Shown in pieces: positions 52,774 to 62,854 of a stretch of DNA of 64,000 nucleotides. Where the stretch lies: the NCBI RefSeq assembly GCF_020531985.1, contig NZ_JAJAVQ010000001.1, positions 744,001 through 808,000 of the forward strand, read 5' to 3'. The number at the start of each line of letters is the position of its first letter. Position 1 is the stretch's first letter. The DNA is from Rheinheimera aquimaris. Lineage in GTDB: Bacteria; Pseudomonadota; Gammaproteobacteria; Enterobacterales; Alteromonadaceae. The position numbers and the translations under genes are program-made. Below the pieces are notes generated by a model. That model was not told where the DNA came from. It ran no database searches and saw nothing but the letters and a program-made list of their open reading frames with translations.

Positions 52774-54431
52774 CAGCCTGCCACCCTTAATACTTCATCG
52801 ATGGTTGTTGTGCCCTGCATGGCTTTTAACAAGCCATCTTCCAGTAATGTTCTGCCTTGCTGTTGCTTGTTTACTTTACGCGCCAGCTGAATAAAGTTCT
52901 GGTCTTTGGGCAGTGCTTTAATCTCATCACTGCAGCGTAAATACTCAATTATCGCGACCCGCCCCTTGTAACCTGAGTGATTACAATGCTCGCAGCCAAC
53001 GGCCTGACATAAATGAAGTTGGCCGTTATTTAATTCGTCGGCGTAATGCTGTAACTGATAGCGCTCTGTCAGCTCGTCAGCATTAGAAGCAGGAGCTGCG
53101 CAGTGTTCACAAAGGCGCCTGACAAGGCGTTGTGCGACGATAGAAACCAGCGCCGCATTGAGCAAAAACTCTTCAACGCCTAAATCCAGCAAACGGGTGT
53201 AAGCACTGGGGGCATCATTGGTATGCACCGTTGAAAATACCAGGTGACCGGTCAGGGCAGACTGCATCGCAATAGCTGCAGTTTCTTTGTCTCGGATCTC
53301 ACCAAGCATAATAATGTCAGGATCTTGCCGCACAATACTGCGAAGACCAGCTGCGAAATCAAAACCAATATCAGCCTGTACCTGTACCTGATTGATGCCA
53401 TCAAGCTGATACTCCACCGGGTCTTCCAGTGTAATTATCTTCACTCCCGGTGTATTAAGCTTATTTAAAAACGTATATAAACTGGTGGTTTTACCGGAGC
53501 CAGTTGGGCCAGTTAATAAAACAACGCCTGCAGTAGTTTGAATATCCTGCAAAATCTTTTGTTCGATATCCGGCGCTATACCAAGCACCGCCATATCGTA
53601 ACGAATAGCATCTTTGCGCAAAAAACGCATTACAACGCTCTCGCCATCATTTAACGGCAGAGCAGAGACACGGATATCTAAATCTATACCACCGATGCGC
53701 ATTTCTATTTTACCGTCCTGCGGCCGGCGCTTTTCCGCAATATCCATGTTACTGAGGATCTTTAAACGCGTGATGACTGGCAGTAATAATGTTGCCGGAA
53801 TGGTCTCTATATCCTGCAGTACGCCGTCAATACGAAACCGAACCTTTCCGCGGCTACCTGTTGGTTCAACATGCATGTCAGATGCACGCTGACGCAGTGC
53901 TTTAGTGATGAGTGCGTTGAGTAAATTAACGGTTGGCGCTTCTGAAGCCAGTTCTCTTAACCTGGACTCTTCAACGGAAGTAAGCTCTCCGCTTCCTGCA
54001 TTGTCATCAACTTGTCTGGCCAATGCCGCCATCTTGTTAAACTGTTCATTAGTGACAACGCTTAACTGGCAAGATAACCCAAGAGAAACAACTATCTCCT
54101 GTGCATCTTTATTCAATGGTGCCGTGGTTGCAAAGTGCCAGGCATCCTCAGTAAAAGCGAAAGGTAACCAACCTTTCTCAGCCAATATCTCTACAGGCAA
54201 TATGCGGGCTTGTTCGGGTAACTGCCAACTATCCAATTGCACATCAGACAGCATCGGCAAACGCAGTAACCTGGCATAAATATCCGGTAAGGTTTCTGAA
54301 GACAAACTTCCCATACTGACCAGTATTTGCTCTAGCTGGCCACCATATTTGCGCTGAAATGCTGTTGCCTTTTCAATATCCGCAGAACTTACGGCAAAAC
54401 TTTGTTGCAATAGGGCCGGCAGAGCGCTCAT
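52773..54431 (-). CDS. gspE: GspE secretion ATPase
   Basis: The 552-residue protein has an N1E-like domain and the hexameric ATPase core: Walker A LTGPTGSGKTTSLYTFL, ITLEDPVEYQLDGINQVQVQ (Asp box), MLGEIRDKETAAIAMQSALT (Walker B), HLVFSTVHTNDAPSAYTRLL (His box). The tetracysteine zinc motif is CEHC...CEHCNHSGYKGR. It powers pseudopilus assembly. It overlaps gspG by 4 bases. Confidence 0.95.
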   Translation of the reverse strand: MSALPALLQQSFAVSSADIEKATAFQRKYGGQLEQILVSMGSLSSETLPDIYARLLRLPMLSDVQLDSWQLPEQARILPVEILAEKGWLPFAFTEDAWHFATTAPLNKDAQEIVVSLGLSCQLSVVTNEQFNKMAALARQVDDNAGSGELTSVEESRLRELASEAPTVNLLNALITKALRQRASDMHVEPTGSRGKVRFRIDGVLQDIETIPATLLLPVITRLKILSNMDIAEKRRPQDGKIEMRIGGIDLDIRVSALPLNDGESVVMRFLRKDAIRYDMAVLGIAPDIEQKILQDIQTTAGVVLLTGPTGSGKTTSLYTFLNKLNTPGVKIITLEDPVEYQLDGINQVQVQADIGFDFAAGLRSIVRQDPDIIMLGEIRDKETAAIAMQSALTGHLVFSTVHTNDAPSAYTRLLDLGVEEFLLNAALVSIVAQRLVRRLCEHCAAPASNADELTERYQLQHYADELNNGQLHLCQAVGCEHCNHSGYKGRVAIIEYLRCSDEIKALPKDQNFIQLARKVNKQQQGRTLLEDGLLKAMQGTTTIDEVLRVAG

Positions 54432-54829
54432 TTGTGAATAATGTCCGCATCATCGCCTTCGCCGCCAGGCCGGCCATCACGCCCATAAGACATAATAGAA
54501 AAACCTATACCTGCATCACTTTTATTGCTGTACACATAGGGATTACCCCACGGGTCAACAGGAACCTCTTTAGGCAAATAGGGGCCGTCCCAGTTTTTGT
54601 TTTCACTTCGTACCAGCTCGTTCAGGTTTTCTGGATAATTTCCCATATCTAAGCGGTACGTATTAAGTGAGGTTTCCAGCATTTCCATTTGCGCTTTAGC
54701 AGTCTTAATTCGGGAAGAATCAACTTTAGAAAACATTTCTGGTGCTACCAGTGAGGCTAACAAGCCAACAATCACGATCACTATCAATAGCTCTATCAGC
54801 GTAAAACCGCGAACTTGCTTAAACTTCAT
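54428..54829 (-). CDS. gspG: Major pseudopilin GspG
   Basis: The 133-residue protein has prepilin signal VRG-FTLIELLIVIVIVGLL with Glu5. The GspG body has MGNYPENLNELV, PWGNPYVYSNKSD and SYGRDGRPGGEGDDADI (calcium loop). ATG 54829 has AGGAT upstream. It is the first gene of the operon and so encodes the most abundant pilus subunit. Confidence 0.95.
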   Translation of the reverse strand: MKFKQVRGFTLIELLIVIVIVGLLASLVAPEMFSKVDSSRIKTAKAQMEMLETSLNTYRLDMGNYPENLNELVRSENKNWDGPYLPKEVPVDPWGNPYVYSNKSDAGIGFSIMSYGRDGRPGGEGDDADIIHK

Positions 54830-54927
54830 GGAATATCCTGTTGTATAAACTGACTTATTACAATGTTGTCGCATATTACCGTATGCCTCTGGCATGAACA
54901 AGGCAACTGCCGATTCGTCTGACGTTA

Positions 54928-55803
54928 TTAAGGCAAAATAGTTTCAAAGCCAGCGTCAGCTATTCGTTGCTGCCAGCTCCAGCTTTGTAAAACCTCTGAG
55001 GCGACAGTCACCGCGCCAGGTGTAGGCCATATTTTTAACTGATTAATATCGTGATATTGAAGTTTGTGGTTCGTCAGGAAACTATTAACCCAGGCGGTTC
55101 TGTTACCAATCACCGGCAAGCCGCAAGCGACATATTCCAACATTTTGGTAGAGGTCTGAAAATTGTATGGGTATACGTCTGGCACATAATTTAACCCGAA
55201 TCTGGCTTGATTCAGTAACTGAGGAATTTGACTGTTAGGTACCGCACCTATAAACCGAATGTTTGCGTGATGCTGATAACGGCGCTGCAAGTATGCTACG
55301 GGCTGTCCTACAAGCCACATACTGGCATGAGGCCGCAATTTAAGCACTGTGTCAATAGCTCTTTCTAACTGCCGACTTTTGTTCATCGAACCGACATAAA
55401 TAAGATCACACTTTTTGTCTGTATAAAGTTGGGTCGTGAAATGACCTGATAATCCCATATCCCGGTAGCGCACAGGCACATCGTCATTGAACTGGAGCAA
55501 ATCGCTCTGGCGAGGGTTCTGAAATACACGCAGATGAGGACGGATATTTAACATCTGCTTTAACTGATCTTTGAACCTTGCGAACGGAGGTGTGGATAGC
55601 GACGCATATTCATGCACTATGAACTGATGAGGCTGAGGCTTATAATGGAAGTACCCCATAAAGAACCATACAATATCGTATCCTTGCAGATTCGCGTCCG
55701 GTGTGTTGATAACGACCTGATATTTATGACGGAAATATTCTGCATAAGCTTGTAGCTCAGGTAATTGAGCTTTGGATTGATGTACAAAACAGAGTGATTT
55801 CAA
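54928..55803 (-). CDS. GT4-like glycosyltransferase
   Basis: The 291-residue protein has a GT-B donor half (CDLIYVGSMNKSRQLERAID, IRFIGAVPNSQIPQLL, QTSTKMLEYVACGLPVIGN). A start at TTG 55803 is proposed. It overlaps the stop of the preceding glycosyltransferase (TTGA), with AGAGG 8-9 bases upstream; the longer ORF from 55911 lies wholly inside that gene. It belongs to the polysaccharide locus. Confidence 0.8.
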   Translation of the reverse strand: MKSLCFVHQSKAQLPELQAYAEYFRHKYQVVINTPDANLQGYDIVWFFMGYFHYKPQPHQFIVHEYASLSTPPFARFKDQLKQMLNIRPHLRVFQNPRQSDLLQFNDDVPVRYRDMGLSGHFTTQLYTDKKCDLIYVGSMNKSRQLERAIDTVLKLRPHASMWLVGQPVAYLQRRYQHHANIRFIGAVPNSQIPQLLNQARFGLNYVPDVYPYNFQTSTKMLEYVACGLPVIGNRTAWVNSFLTNHKLQYHDINQLKIWPTPGAVTVASEVLQSWSWQQRIADAGFETILP

Positions 55804-56672
55804 CGCGGCAATCCTCTGCTGACAAATAGTCGGCTCCAACCATGCCTGACTAACAATGTCTTTAGCACCCGAAGGCATTGTGTTAAGGGTAGTCGAAAAA
55901 ACGCTCCCCACGGCATAGCTTTATTGTTATGCAGCGCATAGTTAACTTGATGACTGGCGAGCTGCGCATTTGTCATAAATTTACGGTGTTTATCAAGCAA
56001 TAATTTATAACCTGCCTCGCGCCTTTCTGAGACTGAGATCCGCCCAGACTGGTGTTCCTGATGCAATATGTAGCTCGTACTATTAATTCGGTAGCCCTTG
56101 CCAAAAGCTGCCGCAAGCCGCAGCCAGGTGTCATAGTCCTGACAGCTGGGTAACGAGGGGTCAAATCCATCAATAGCACGTAAGGTTGATGTCAACGTAA
56201 ACAACTGATTACCGACAACATTTGCATACAGCAAATGCTGATAGTTTATTGTCCTGGCCCTTCGCGCAAACTTAAATACCCTGTTTCCTTCGGAAATAAC
56301 GGTATAACCGGTGCATAAAAATGTGCAATCAGAATTACTATACCAGTGTTGTAGTAATTCACTCACTCGCTCTGGTTTAAACTCATCATCATCATCCAGA
56401 CCAGTAATAAACTCACCCTGCGCCAGGTTAATGGCTGTGTTTCTCGCTACTGGCGCACCGGCTGGCTGTGGCAAGCGGACATATTTTACCTGAGGGTAGT
56501 CTGCCAGTAGTTTCTGGTTTCTCTGAGCATTAACCTCTTCAGACCCATCATCGACCACGATAACTTCAAGCGGTGAATATGTCTGAGCCACACAGCTGCT
56601 GACAGCCCTGACAAGCATATCCGGGCGGTTCTGAGTTGCAATATAGATAGTTACGAGTGGCGGTGACTCCAT
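55800..56672 (-). CDS. GT2-family glycosyltransferase
   Basis: The 290-residue protein has the GT-A fold with MESPPLVTIYIATQNRPDML, EVIVVDDGS and the DDD metal motif in GLDDDDEFKP. The PSCQDYDTWLRLAAAFG segment is the acceptor-side catalytic region. ATG 56672 is chosen as the normal family start; the ORF opens at GTG 56708, which would overlap the upstream gene. It sits in the surface polysaccharide operon. Confidence 0.87.
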   Translation of the reverse strand: MESPPLVTIYIATQNRPDMLVRAVSSCVAQTYSPLEVIVVDDGSEEVNAQRNQKLLADYPQVKYVRLPQPAGAPVARNTAINLAQGEFITGLDDDDEFKPERVSELLQHWYSNSDCTFLCTGYTVISEGNRVFKFARRARTINYQHLLYANVVGNQLFTLTSTLRAIDGFDPSLPSCQDYDTWLRLAAAFGKGYRINSTSYILHQEHQSGRISVSERREAGYKLLLDKHRKFMTNAQLASHQVNYALHNNKAMPWGAFFRLPLTQCLRVLKTLLVRHGWSRLFVSRGLPR

Positions 56673-56697
56673 AACATCAAAATGGAGTACAGCTGAT

Positions 56698-58617
56698 TTA
56701 AATAACACGTTTAATTTTACTACCTACATTTTCAGGTACTAATGTCTGCGATACCAAATCACAGTTACCATCGGATGGTGAAAAAGCAACGTACTCATTA
56801 AGTAGCAATGATCTGATAGCCTCGACATTATAATCTTCGCATACTGCTTTGAGGCTCATCAGCAACTGCTGCATTGCGCTCCAGCTCAAGGCCGACTCGT
56901 TTGCTTTCATAATACGGGGATGGTCAGTGCGTTGCTCATTGCCGCTGATCAGCAATTCTTCATACAGTTTTTCGCCAGGTCTTAAACCCGTGTACAGAAT
57001 TTCTACATCACCATTGGGGTGCACTTCATCTTTTACTTCCAGCCCCATCAAATGCACCATTCGGCGGGCAAGGTCGGCAATTTTCACCGGCTCCCCCATG
57101 TCGAGCACAAATACATCACCGCCCTGCCCCATGGCGCCTGCCTGAATAACTAATTGTGCCGCTTCAGGGATAGTCATAAAATAACGGATGATATCTTTGT
57201 GCGTTACCGTTACCGGCCCGCCGCGACGGATCTGTTCACGAAAAAGTGGCACAACCGAGCCGCTTGAACCCAAAACATTACCAAAGCGCACCATACAAAA
57301 ACGCGTACCGCTTTGGCGCTGAGACAAGGCTTGCAGAACCAACTCAGCCATACGCTTGGTCGCGCCCATGATATTAGTCGGGCGCACAGCTTTGTCGGTA
57401 GAAATCAGTACAAAAGTCTCTACTGCCGTGTTAATCGCCGCCTCTGCCGCACAGTGGGTACCAAATATATTATTCAGCACGCCTTCTGTGACATTAAACT
57501 CGACTAAGGGTACATGTTTATACGCTGCGGCGTGATACACCGTTTGCACAGAAAATGCCCGCATCACGTTTTCAAGCAAACTTTGTCGCTGTACAGACCC
57601 CATAATAGGCACAACCTGTACATCAAGTTGTTGCTGCTTAATCAACGTGGAAAGTTCCTGCTCAATGTTATATAGCGCAAATTCAGAGCACTCAAACAAC
57701 ACCAACACTCTGGGCTCATAATTAATTATCTGCCGGCATAATTCCGATCCGATCGAGCCACCAGCACCTGTCACCATAACGGCTTTACCGGCAATGTTGG
57801 CCAGCATCAGTTTGTTTTTTGGTGCTACCGGGTCGCGGCCCAGCAGATCTTCAATCTTGACGTCCTGCAATTCATCGATGCGCATCGAGCCGTCAATTAA
57901 ATCACTCATACCTGGTATCGATTGTACCGGGATTGGCAGCTCTTCCAATGCATCAAGCACTTCTCTGCGCCGGCCCCTGCTGGCTGATGGCACAGCCAAC
58001 AAAATACGGCTAATATTGTGAGATTTAATCAGGCTGGTGATCTGTGTCTGAGAGCCTACCGGAATCCCCAGAATAGTTGAACGGTGTAGCGTTGTATCAT
58101 CATCAACAAATACTACCGGGTGATACTGCTCTCCGTTCATCAGCGCTTGCGCCAGCTGACGGCCTGACGACCCTGCACCATAGATAAGAACCCGCTCTTT
58201 GTGGCCATTATTACGCTGCACCAGAAACATTCGGGCCAATAAACGCAAACCGCCAGAACTGATCAGCGCCAGTATGGCGTAGACAAAAATCAGACTGCCT
58301 TTGTCATGAACCTGCAATAACCCAAACAGCAGCGCCAGTACAAAAGCACTGCTGACAATACCGGCCAGCACAGCGCCTAACGCGTGCTGGCCGATATAGC
58401 GGATAACGGCGCGGTACAAACCCAACTTAGTAAAAATAAACAAGGTGATAGGTAAGGTTACGCCAAACGCTATCGCTATTTGTGGCACATGATTCAGATT
58501 AGTCGGCTGGGTCAGAAAATAACCAGCAATAAGGGAGCTGATTAAAAAAAAGATATCTGCACATACAGATATCAATCGTTTTACTGAGCGGGGTAAGGTT
58601 AATAACCAAGCCAGCAT
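56698..58617 (-). CDS. Membrane NDP-sugar 4,6-dehydratase (PglF/WbpM/FlaA1-like)
   Basis: The 639-residue protein has four N-terminal helices and a CoA-binding-like Rossmann domain (VLIYGAGSSGRQLAQAL). A dehydratase SDR domain follows (VMVTGAGGSIGSELCRQI, VYHAAAYKHVPLVE, STDKAVRPTNIMGATKR with the Thr-Met-Lys triad). It makes a UDP-4-keto-6-deoxy sugar, the first step to diNAcBac- or QuiNAc-type sugars. A GGAGTG site precedes ATG 58617. The PglC-like transferase and epimerase nearby fit such a pathway. Confidence 0.9.
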   Translation of the reverse strand: MLAWLLTLPRSVKRLISVCADIFFLISSLIAGYFLTQPTNLNHVPQIAIAFGVTLPITLFIFTKLGLYRAVIRYIGQHALGAVLAGIVSSAFVLALLFGLLQVHDKGSLIFVYAILALISSGGLRLLARMFLVQRNNGHKERVLIYGAGSSGRQLAQALMNGEQYHPVVFVDDDTTLHRSTILGIPVGSQTQITSLIKSHNISRILLAVPSASRGRRREVLDALEELPIPVQSIPGMSDLIDGSMRIDELQDVKIEDLLGRDPVAPKNKLMLANIAGKAVMVTGAGGSIGSELCRQIINYEPRVLVLFECSEFALYNIEQELSTLIKQQQLDVQVVPIMGSVQRQSLLENVMRAFSVQTVYHAAAYKHVPLVEFNVTEGVLNNIFGTHCAAEAAINTAVETFVLISTDKAVRPTNIMGATKRMAELVLQALSQRQSGTRFCMVRFGNVLGSSGSVVPLFREQIRRGGPVTVTHKDIIRYFMTIPEAAQLVIQAGAMGQGGDVFVLDMGEPVKIADLARRMVHLMGLEVKDEVHPNGDVEILYTGLRPGEKLYEELLISGNEQRTDHPRIMKANESALSWSAMQQLLMSLKAVCEDYNVEAIRSLLLNEYVAFSPSDGNCDLVSQTLVPENVGSKIKRVI

Positions 58618-58710
58618 CTAACACTCCAATTATTCTTTATTTTTTGGCTGCTGAGCCAATTTAGCAAAAGCGAAAGTATAACATTGTATCGCTGGTTATA
58701 CTGCTTAAAC

Positions 58711-59607
58711 TTACTTAGCGCTAACAAACTGTTCCAGCCACTGCTGAAACTGAACGCCCAAATGTTTATCGCGCAAACCATATTCAACAAAGGCTTGCAT
58801 ATAGCCGAGTTTGTTACCACAGTCGTGGCTGCGCCCGGTAATACGGTACGCGTTTACCGTTTCTTTTTCCATCAGCAACGCTATCGCATCGGTTAACTGA
58901 ATTTCATCACCGGCACCAACCGGTGTGCGTTTCAGACACTGCCAGATTTGCTTACTAAAAACATAACGCCCTACCACAGCCAGGTTTGACGGCGCCTGAT
59001 TGACAGCTGGCTTCTCTACTACAGCAGTCATTTTTACTGATGCATCAGATGCTAATGTTTCGCCGCCGATATCAACCACACCGTAACTACTGACCATTTG
59101 TTGCGGCACAGGCTCAACCATCACCTGACTAACACCGGTCTGCTCATACAGGCTAACCATTTTGGCAAGGTTCTCCTGCGATAGATCGCTGTCATAACCG
59201 TCAATAAGTACATCTGGCAGCACAACAGCAAAAGGCGCATCCCCAACCAACGGCAGAGCACACAATACGGCGTGGCCGAGACCTTTCGCTTCGCCCTGCC
59301 GCACATGCATAATAGTGACATCTTTAGGGCAGATAGCCTGAACTTCTTCCAGTAATTGCCGTTTTACCCGCTTTTCGAGCATTGATTCCAGCTCGAAGCT
59401 TTTGTCAAAGTGGTTTTCAATACTGTTTTTTGATGAATGCGTCACCAGCACTATCTGTTTGATACCAGCTGCTATGCACTCACTGACGACATACTGGATC
59501 AGTGGCTTGTCAACCACCGGCAACATTTCTTTCGGAATGGCCTTGGTGGCAGGCAACATCCGGGTGCCAAGCCCTGCAACCGGTATAACAGCTTTTAGTA
59601 CTTTCAT
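58711..59607 (-). CDS. galU: UTP-glucose-1-phosphate uridylyltransferase
   Basis: The 298-residue protein has the nucleotidyltransferase signature [20 protein letters not shown] and [17 protein letters not shown]. It makes UDP-glucose from UTP and Glc-1-P. Ugd uses this product and lies directly upstream. Catalytic region VVLPDVLID and [20 protein letters not shown] are present. Confidence 0.95.
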   Translation of the reverse strand: MKVLKAVIPVAGLGTRMLPATKAIPKEMLPVVDKPLIQYVVSECIAAGIKQIVLVTHSSKNSIENHFDKSFELESMLEKRVKRQLLEEVQAICPKDVTIMHVRQGEAKGLGHAVLCALPLVGDAPFAVVLPDVLIDGYDSDLSQENLAKMVSLYEQTGVSQVMVEPVPQQMVSSYGVVDIGGETLASDASVKMTAVVEKPAVNQAPSNLAVVGRYVFSKQIWQCLKRTPVGAGDEIQLTDAIALLMEKETVNAYRITGRSHDCGNKLGYMQAFVEYGLRDKHLGVQFQQWLEQFVSAK

Positions 59608-59643
59608 TTAAACTCCATGGCTAAATTCTACTGTTGGCGTGTA

Positions 59644-60828
59644 TTAATCACTGCCAAACAAATCCCGTGTATATACTTTATCTGCTACGTCGGCTAATAA
59701 GTCACTGCGCCTGTTAGCAACAATGACATCGGACAGCTGTTTAAACTCTTCCAAATCCCGGATCACTCTGGAGTTGAAAAAATCCTCTTGTTTCAGCTCA
59801 GGCTCGTACACGACGACCTGAATGCCTTTCGCTTTTATCCGCTTCATAATGCCTTGTATCGCCGAGGCGCGGAAGTTATCCGAACCGGTTTTCATCACCA
59901 GACGATACACCCCTACTACTTTAGGGTTACGCGACAAAATAGAGTCAGCGATAAAATCTTTGCGCGTGCGGTTGGCATCAACAATGGCCTGCATAATGTT
60001 ATTCGGCACATCACGATAGTTTGCCAGTAATTGCTTGGTATCTTTTGGTAAACAGTAACCGCCATAGCCAAAACTGGGGTTATTGTAGTGATTGCCGATG
60101 CGCGGGTCTAACCCTACCCCCTCAATAATCTGCCGGCTGTTTAAACCATGGCTTTCTGCATAGCTATCAAGTTCGTTAAAATACGCTACCCGCATCGCAA
60201 GATAAGTATTTGAAAATAACTTGATGGCTTCTGCCTCAGTGCTGTCGGTATAAAGCACCGGAATATGTTGCTTTACCGCGCCCTGCTGCAGCAGAGCTGC
60301 AAACTGCGTGGCGCGCTCGCTTTGCTCACCAACAATAATACGCGATGGATGCAAGTTATCGTACAAGGCTCTGCCTTCGCGCAAAAACTCCGGTGAAAAT
60401 ATAATATTGTCAGTAGCAAACTGTTGTCTCGCGTTCTTGGTATACCCGACCGGGACTGTCGATTTAATAATCATCACAGCAGTCGGATTGACCGTCAGTA
60501 CATCACGGATCACCGCCTCTACGCTGGCAGTGTTAAAGTAATTGGTTTGAGGGTCATAATCGGTAGGTGTGGCAATAATCACAAAGTCAGCGTCAGCATA
60601 AGCCTGTTGTTTATCCAGCGTCGCGGTAAAATCGAGTGCACTATTGGCCAGAAAATCCTGGATTTCAGTATCGGCTATCGGTGATTTTCCCGCGTTTAAC
60701 AACGCGACTTTTTCCGGCAGGATATCAACGGCCACAACTGTGTTGTGCTGTGCCAGTAACATAGCGTTGGATAATCCAACGTACCCCGTACCGGCAACGG
60801 CAATTTTAAGCCCGGATCCAGACATCAT
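59644..60828 (-). CDS. ugd: UDP-glucose 6-dehydrogenase
   Basis: The 394-residue protein oxidises UDP-glucose to UDP-glucuronate. It has the NAD motif [18 protein letters not shown] and the catalytic Cys in [18 protein letters not shown]. The length matches the short Ugd form of Gammaproteobacteria. GGAAAGG precedes the ATG, and the gene is 36 bases ahead of galU. UDP-glucuronate feeds the polysaccharide. Confidence 0.95.
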   Translation of the reverse strand: MMSGSGLKIAVAGTGYVGLSNAMLLAQHNTVVAVDILPEKVALLNAGKSPIADTEIQDFLANSALDFTATLDKQQAYADADFVIIATPTDYDPQTNYFNTASVEAVIRDVLTVNPTAVMIIKSTVPVGYTKNARQQFATDNIIFSPEFLREGRALYDNLHPSRIIVGEQSERATQFAALLQQGAVKQHIPVLYTDSTEAEAIKLFSNTYLAMRVAYFNELDSYAESHGLNSRQIIEGVGLDPRIGNHYNNPSFGYGGYCLPKDTKQLLANYRDVPNNIMQAIVDANRTRKDFIADSILSRNPKVVGVYRLVMKTGSDNFRASAIQGIMKRIKAKGIQVVVYEPELKQEDFFNSRVIRDLEEFKQLSDVIVANRRSDLLADVADKVYTRDLFGSD

Positions 60829-60870
60829 TTTCCTTTCCTGACAAAGCTGTAGTTTCTATTAAAAGACTCA

Positions 60871-62283
60871 TTAGCTGGCGATCATAGCATTAATGCCCAG
60901 TGACAAAAAAGCTGCCTGTAGCGTCTGCTTGGCGGCACTATCACCATGCACTATCCGCACTCGTTCTGGTTTATGCCGCATGTGCTGCACAAACTTAATT
61001 AAACCAGCTTGGTCGGCATGGGCTGAATAGCCGCTTAACGTAATAATTTCAGCCTTTATATTTATCCGCTCACCGTCAATATCAACATAACCACCAACAG
61101 GGCCGTATTGCTGTATGGCATGACCTAAAGTTCCTTTTGCCTGATAGCCGACAAAGACCACCTGATGTGCAGCATCGTCCAGCAAAGCTTTCAGGTAATT
61201 AACTATCCGCCCGCCTTCGCACATACCGCTGGCGGCTATCACTATCGCAGGCTGGCGCGAGCGCTTTAAAAACTGCAATAAATCAAGATGCTGGCTGTGA
61301 TGTTCAATCGTATGAAGCTGCTCAAAACTGAGCGGATGCCGGCCCTGCTTCAGACGTTGCCGGGCTTCGTTATCCCAACAGCCTTTTAGCTGCTCATAAG
61401 CGGCGTTAAACCTTGCCGCTAATGGCGAGTCGACAATAATCTGAAGCTCATCCCGACGCAGCTGCCTGTGAATTTTCTGCCCGCGCAGGCGGTGAATAAT
61501 CGCTTCCAGCTCATACAGCAGCTCTTGGGTACGGCCAATACTGAACGCCGGAAACAGTACAGTGCCATTATCTTGCAACGAGTGTAATAACACCTGTTCT
61601 AAACGGGCAATACGGCAGCGACGCTCATCATGCAGGCGGTCACCATAGGTGCTTTCTATTACCACTTCATCAGCGGCATAAGGTGATTTAGGTGCGGGTA
61701 AAAGTGGTGCATAGGGTGCCCCTAAATCACCTGAAAATATCGTTTTATAGCCACGCTTAAGAGCAGTATTGTGGCTAAGTTCAATATAAGCAGAGCCAAG
61801 GATATGGCCGGCAGGCTGAAACCTGACACGGGGCGAGGCAGATGCCAAAGCAGGTAAATCTATCCAGTGTTTAAACTCGCAAGGAACAATCTGACGGCGC
61901 AACCGTGCTAATACCGCATCGACCAGCGCTGGATCACGACTGATGCCCATTTTCACCGCATCTTCCAACACTAAAGGTAGTAAGGTAGCAGAGGCAATAC
62001 TGCAGTACACCGGCCCGGTAAAACCGGCAGCAAGCAAATAGGGAATTCGCCCGACATGGTCAATATGGACATGGGTAACAATCAACGCTTTGATATGGTC
62101 TATATCAAAGCCAATCTGCGGCGTATGCGCAGAGCCGGAAGCAGAGACCTCCGCGCCCTGAAATAGCCCGCAGTCAATTAATACCGCGTAGTCGTCACTG
62201 ATGCGGTATTCATGGCAAGAGCCTGTAACGCCATCGACTGCGCCGTGATGAATAAACTGCGGGGTGTTATATAAAGCAGACAT
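60871..62283 (-). CDS. Beta-CASP metallo-beta-lactamase RNase-like protein
   Basis: The 470-residue protein has a metallo-beta-lactamase core (VTHVHIDHVGRIPYLL, IFSGDLGAPYAPL), a beta-CASP domain (VIASGMCEGGRIVNYL-like), and the RMMBL tail (ITLSGYSAHADQAGL; VRIVHGD). Such proteins are YSH1/CPSF73-type RNA exo-/endonucleases. GGAGACAGG precedes ATG 62283. It sits oddly among sugar genes; whether it cuts RNA from this locus is unknown. Confidence 0.87.
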   Translation of the reverse strand: MSALYNTPQFIHHGAVDGVTGSCHEYRISDDYAVLIDCGLFQGAEVSASGSAHTPQIGFDIDHIKALIVTHVHIDHVGRIPYLLAAGFTGPVYCSIASATLLPLVLEDAVKMGISRDPALVDAVLARLRRQIVPCEFKHWIDLPALASASPRVRFQPAGHILGSAYIELSHNTALKRGYKTIFSGDLGAPYAPLLPAPKSPYAADEVVIESTYGDRLHDERRCRIARLEQVLLHSLQDNGTVLFPAFSIGRTQELLYELEAIIHRLRGQKIHRQLRRDELQIIVDSPLAARFNAAYEQLKGCWDNEARQRLKQGRHPLSFEQLHTIEHHSQHLDLLQFLKRSRQPAIVIAASGMCEGGRIVNYLKALLDDAAHQVVFVGYQAKGTLGHAIQQYGPVGGYVDIDGERINIKAEIITLSGYSAHADQAGLIKFVQHMRHKPERVRIVHGDSAAKQTLQAAFLSLGINAMIAS

Positions 62284-62296
62284 CCTGTCTCCTGTG

Positions 62297-62854
62297 TTAG
62301 TCCTTTTTTACACGGTCTCCACTGCCCTTACCGGCTACCGTCATGACGATATATTTAAAATAATTGCCCAGCGTCAGGCTTTGCAACATTTTAGCGTCTG
62401 TTTCTGCCAATAACACAGGTGTCGACATATCAATATCATTAACTTGTGCCAGCCCGGTAATACCAGGGCGGGCTGTCAGCACACCACGTTGCTCGCGCTC
62501 ATCTATCAGCTCTTGCTGATTAAACAAACATGGTCTTGGTCCCACCAGGCTCATGTCCCCCCACAATACATTCCACAATTGCGGCAGTTCATCGAGTTTG
62601 GTTTTACGTAAAAAGCCGCCAAAAGGTGTAATAGCACTGCTACTGGCCAGATGGCTGGCAACATGCGCAGTGTCCGGTTTCATCGTGCGGAATTTTACCA
62701 GCGTAAACGGCCTTTTATTGCGCCCTACCCGCTGCTGCCTGAAGATTGGCGAACCGGTATCGAACAGGCCAATAATTGTAAGTAAAATCAATACCGGAAA
62801 ACCCAGCACTAAACCGCTCAGTGCAAAAACAATATCTAACAAACGGATTAACAT
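62297..62854 (-). CDS. PglC-like phosphoglycosyl transferase (initiating sugar transferase)
   Basis: The 185-residue protein has one N-terminal membrane helix (IVFALSGLVLGFPVLILLTI) and the monotopic PGT core (FTLVKFRTMKPDTAH, LDELPQLWNVLWGDMSLVG, PRPCLF, ARPGITGLAQVN). It transfers a sugar phosphate to undecaprenyl phosphate, the first step of repeat-unit assembly. It overlaps the epimerase end by 7 bases. Confidence 0.92.
   Translation of the reverse strand: MLIRLLDIVFALSGLVLGFPVLILLTIIGLFDTGSPIFRQQRVGRNKRPFTLVKFRTMKPDTAHVASHLASSSAITPFGGFLRKTKLDELPQLWNVLWGDMSLVGPRPCLFNQQELIDEREQRGVLTARPGITGLAQVNDIDMSTPVLLAETDAKMLQSLTLGNYFKYIVMTVAGKGSGDRVKKD

Noticed and set aside
44923..54829. MSHA or type IV pilus operon
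   Set aside because: Order and pseudopilins (GspG calcium loop, GspK without Glu5, GspI/J) fit type II secretion. No pilT, pilQ-pilM set, prepilin peptidase or major type IV pilin is seen.
58644..58659. Terminator between galU and the dehydratase gene
   Set aside because: The hairpin is followed by A, not T, on the minus strand, so it does not look like a terminator for galU.
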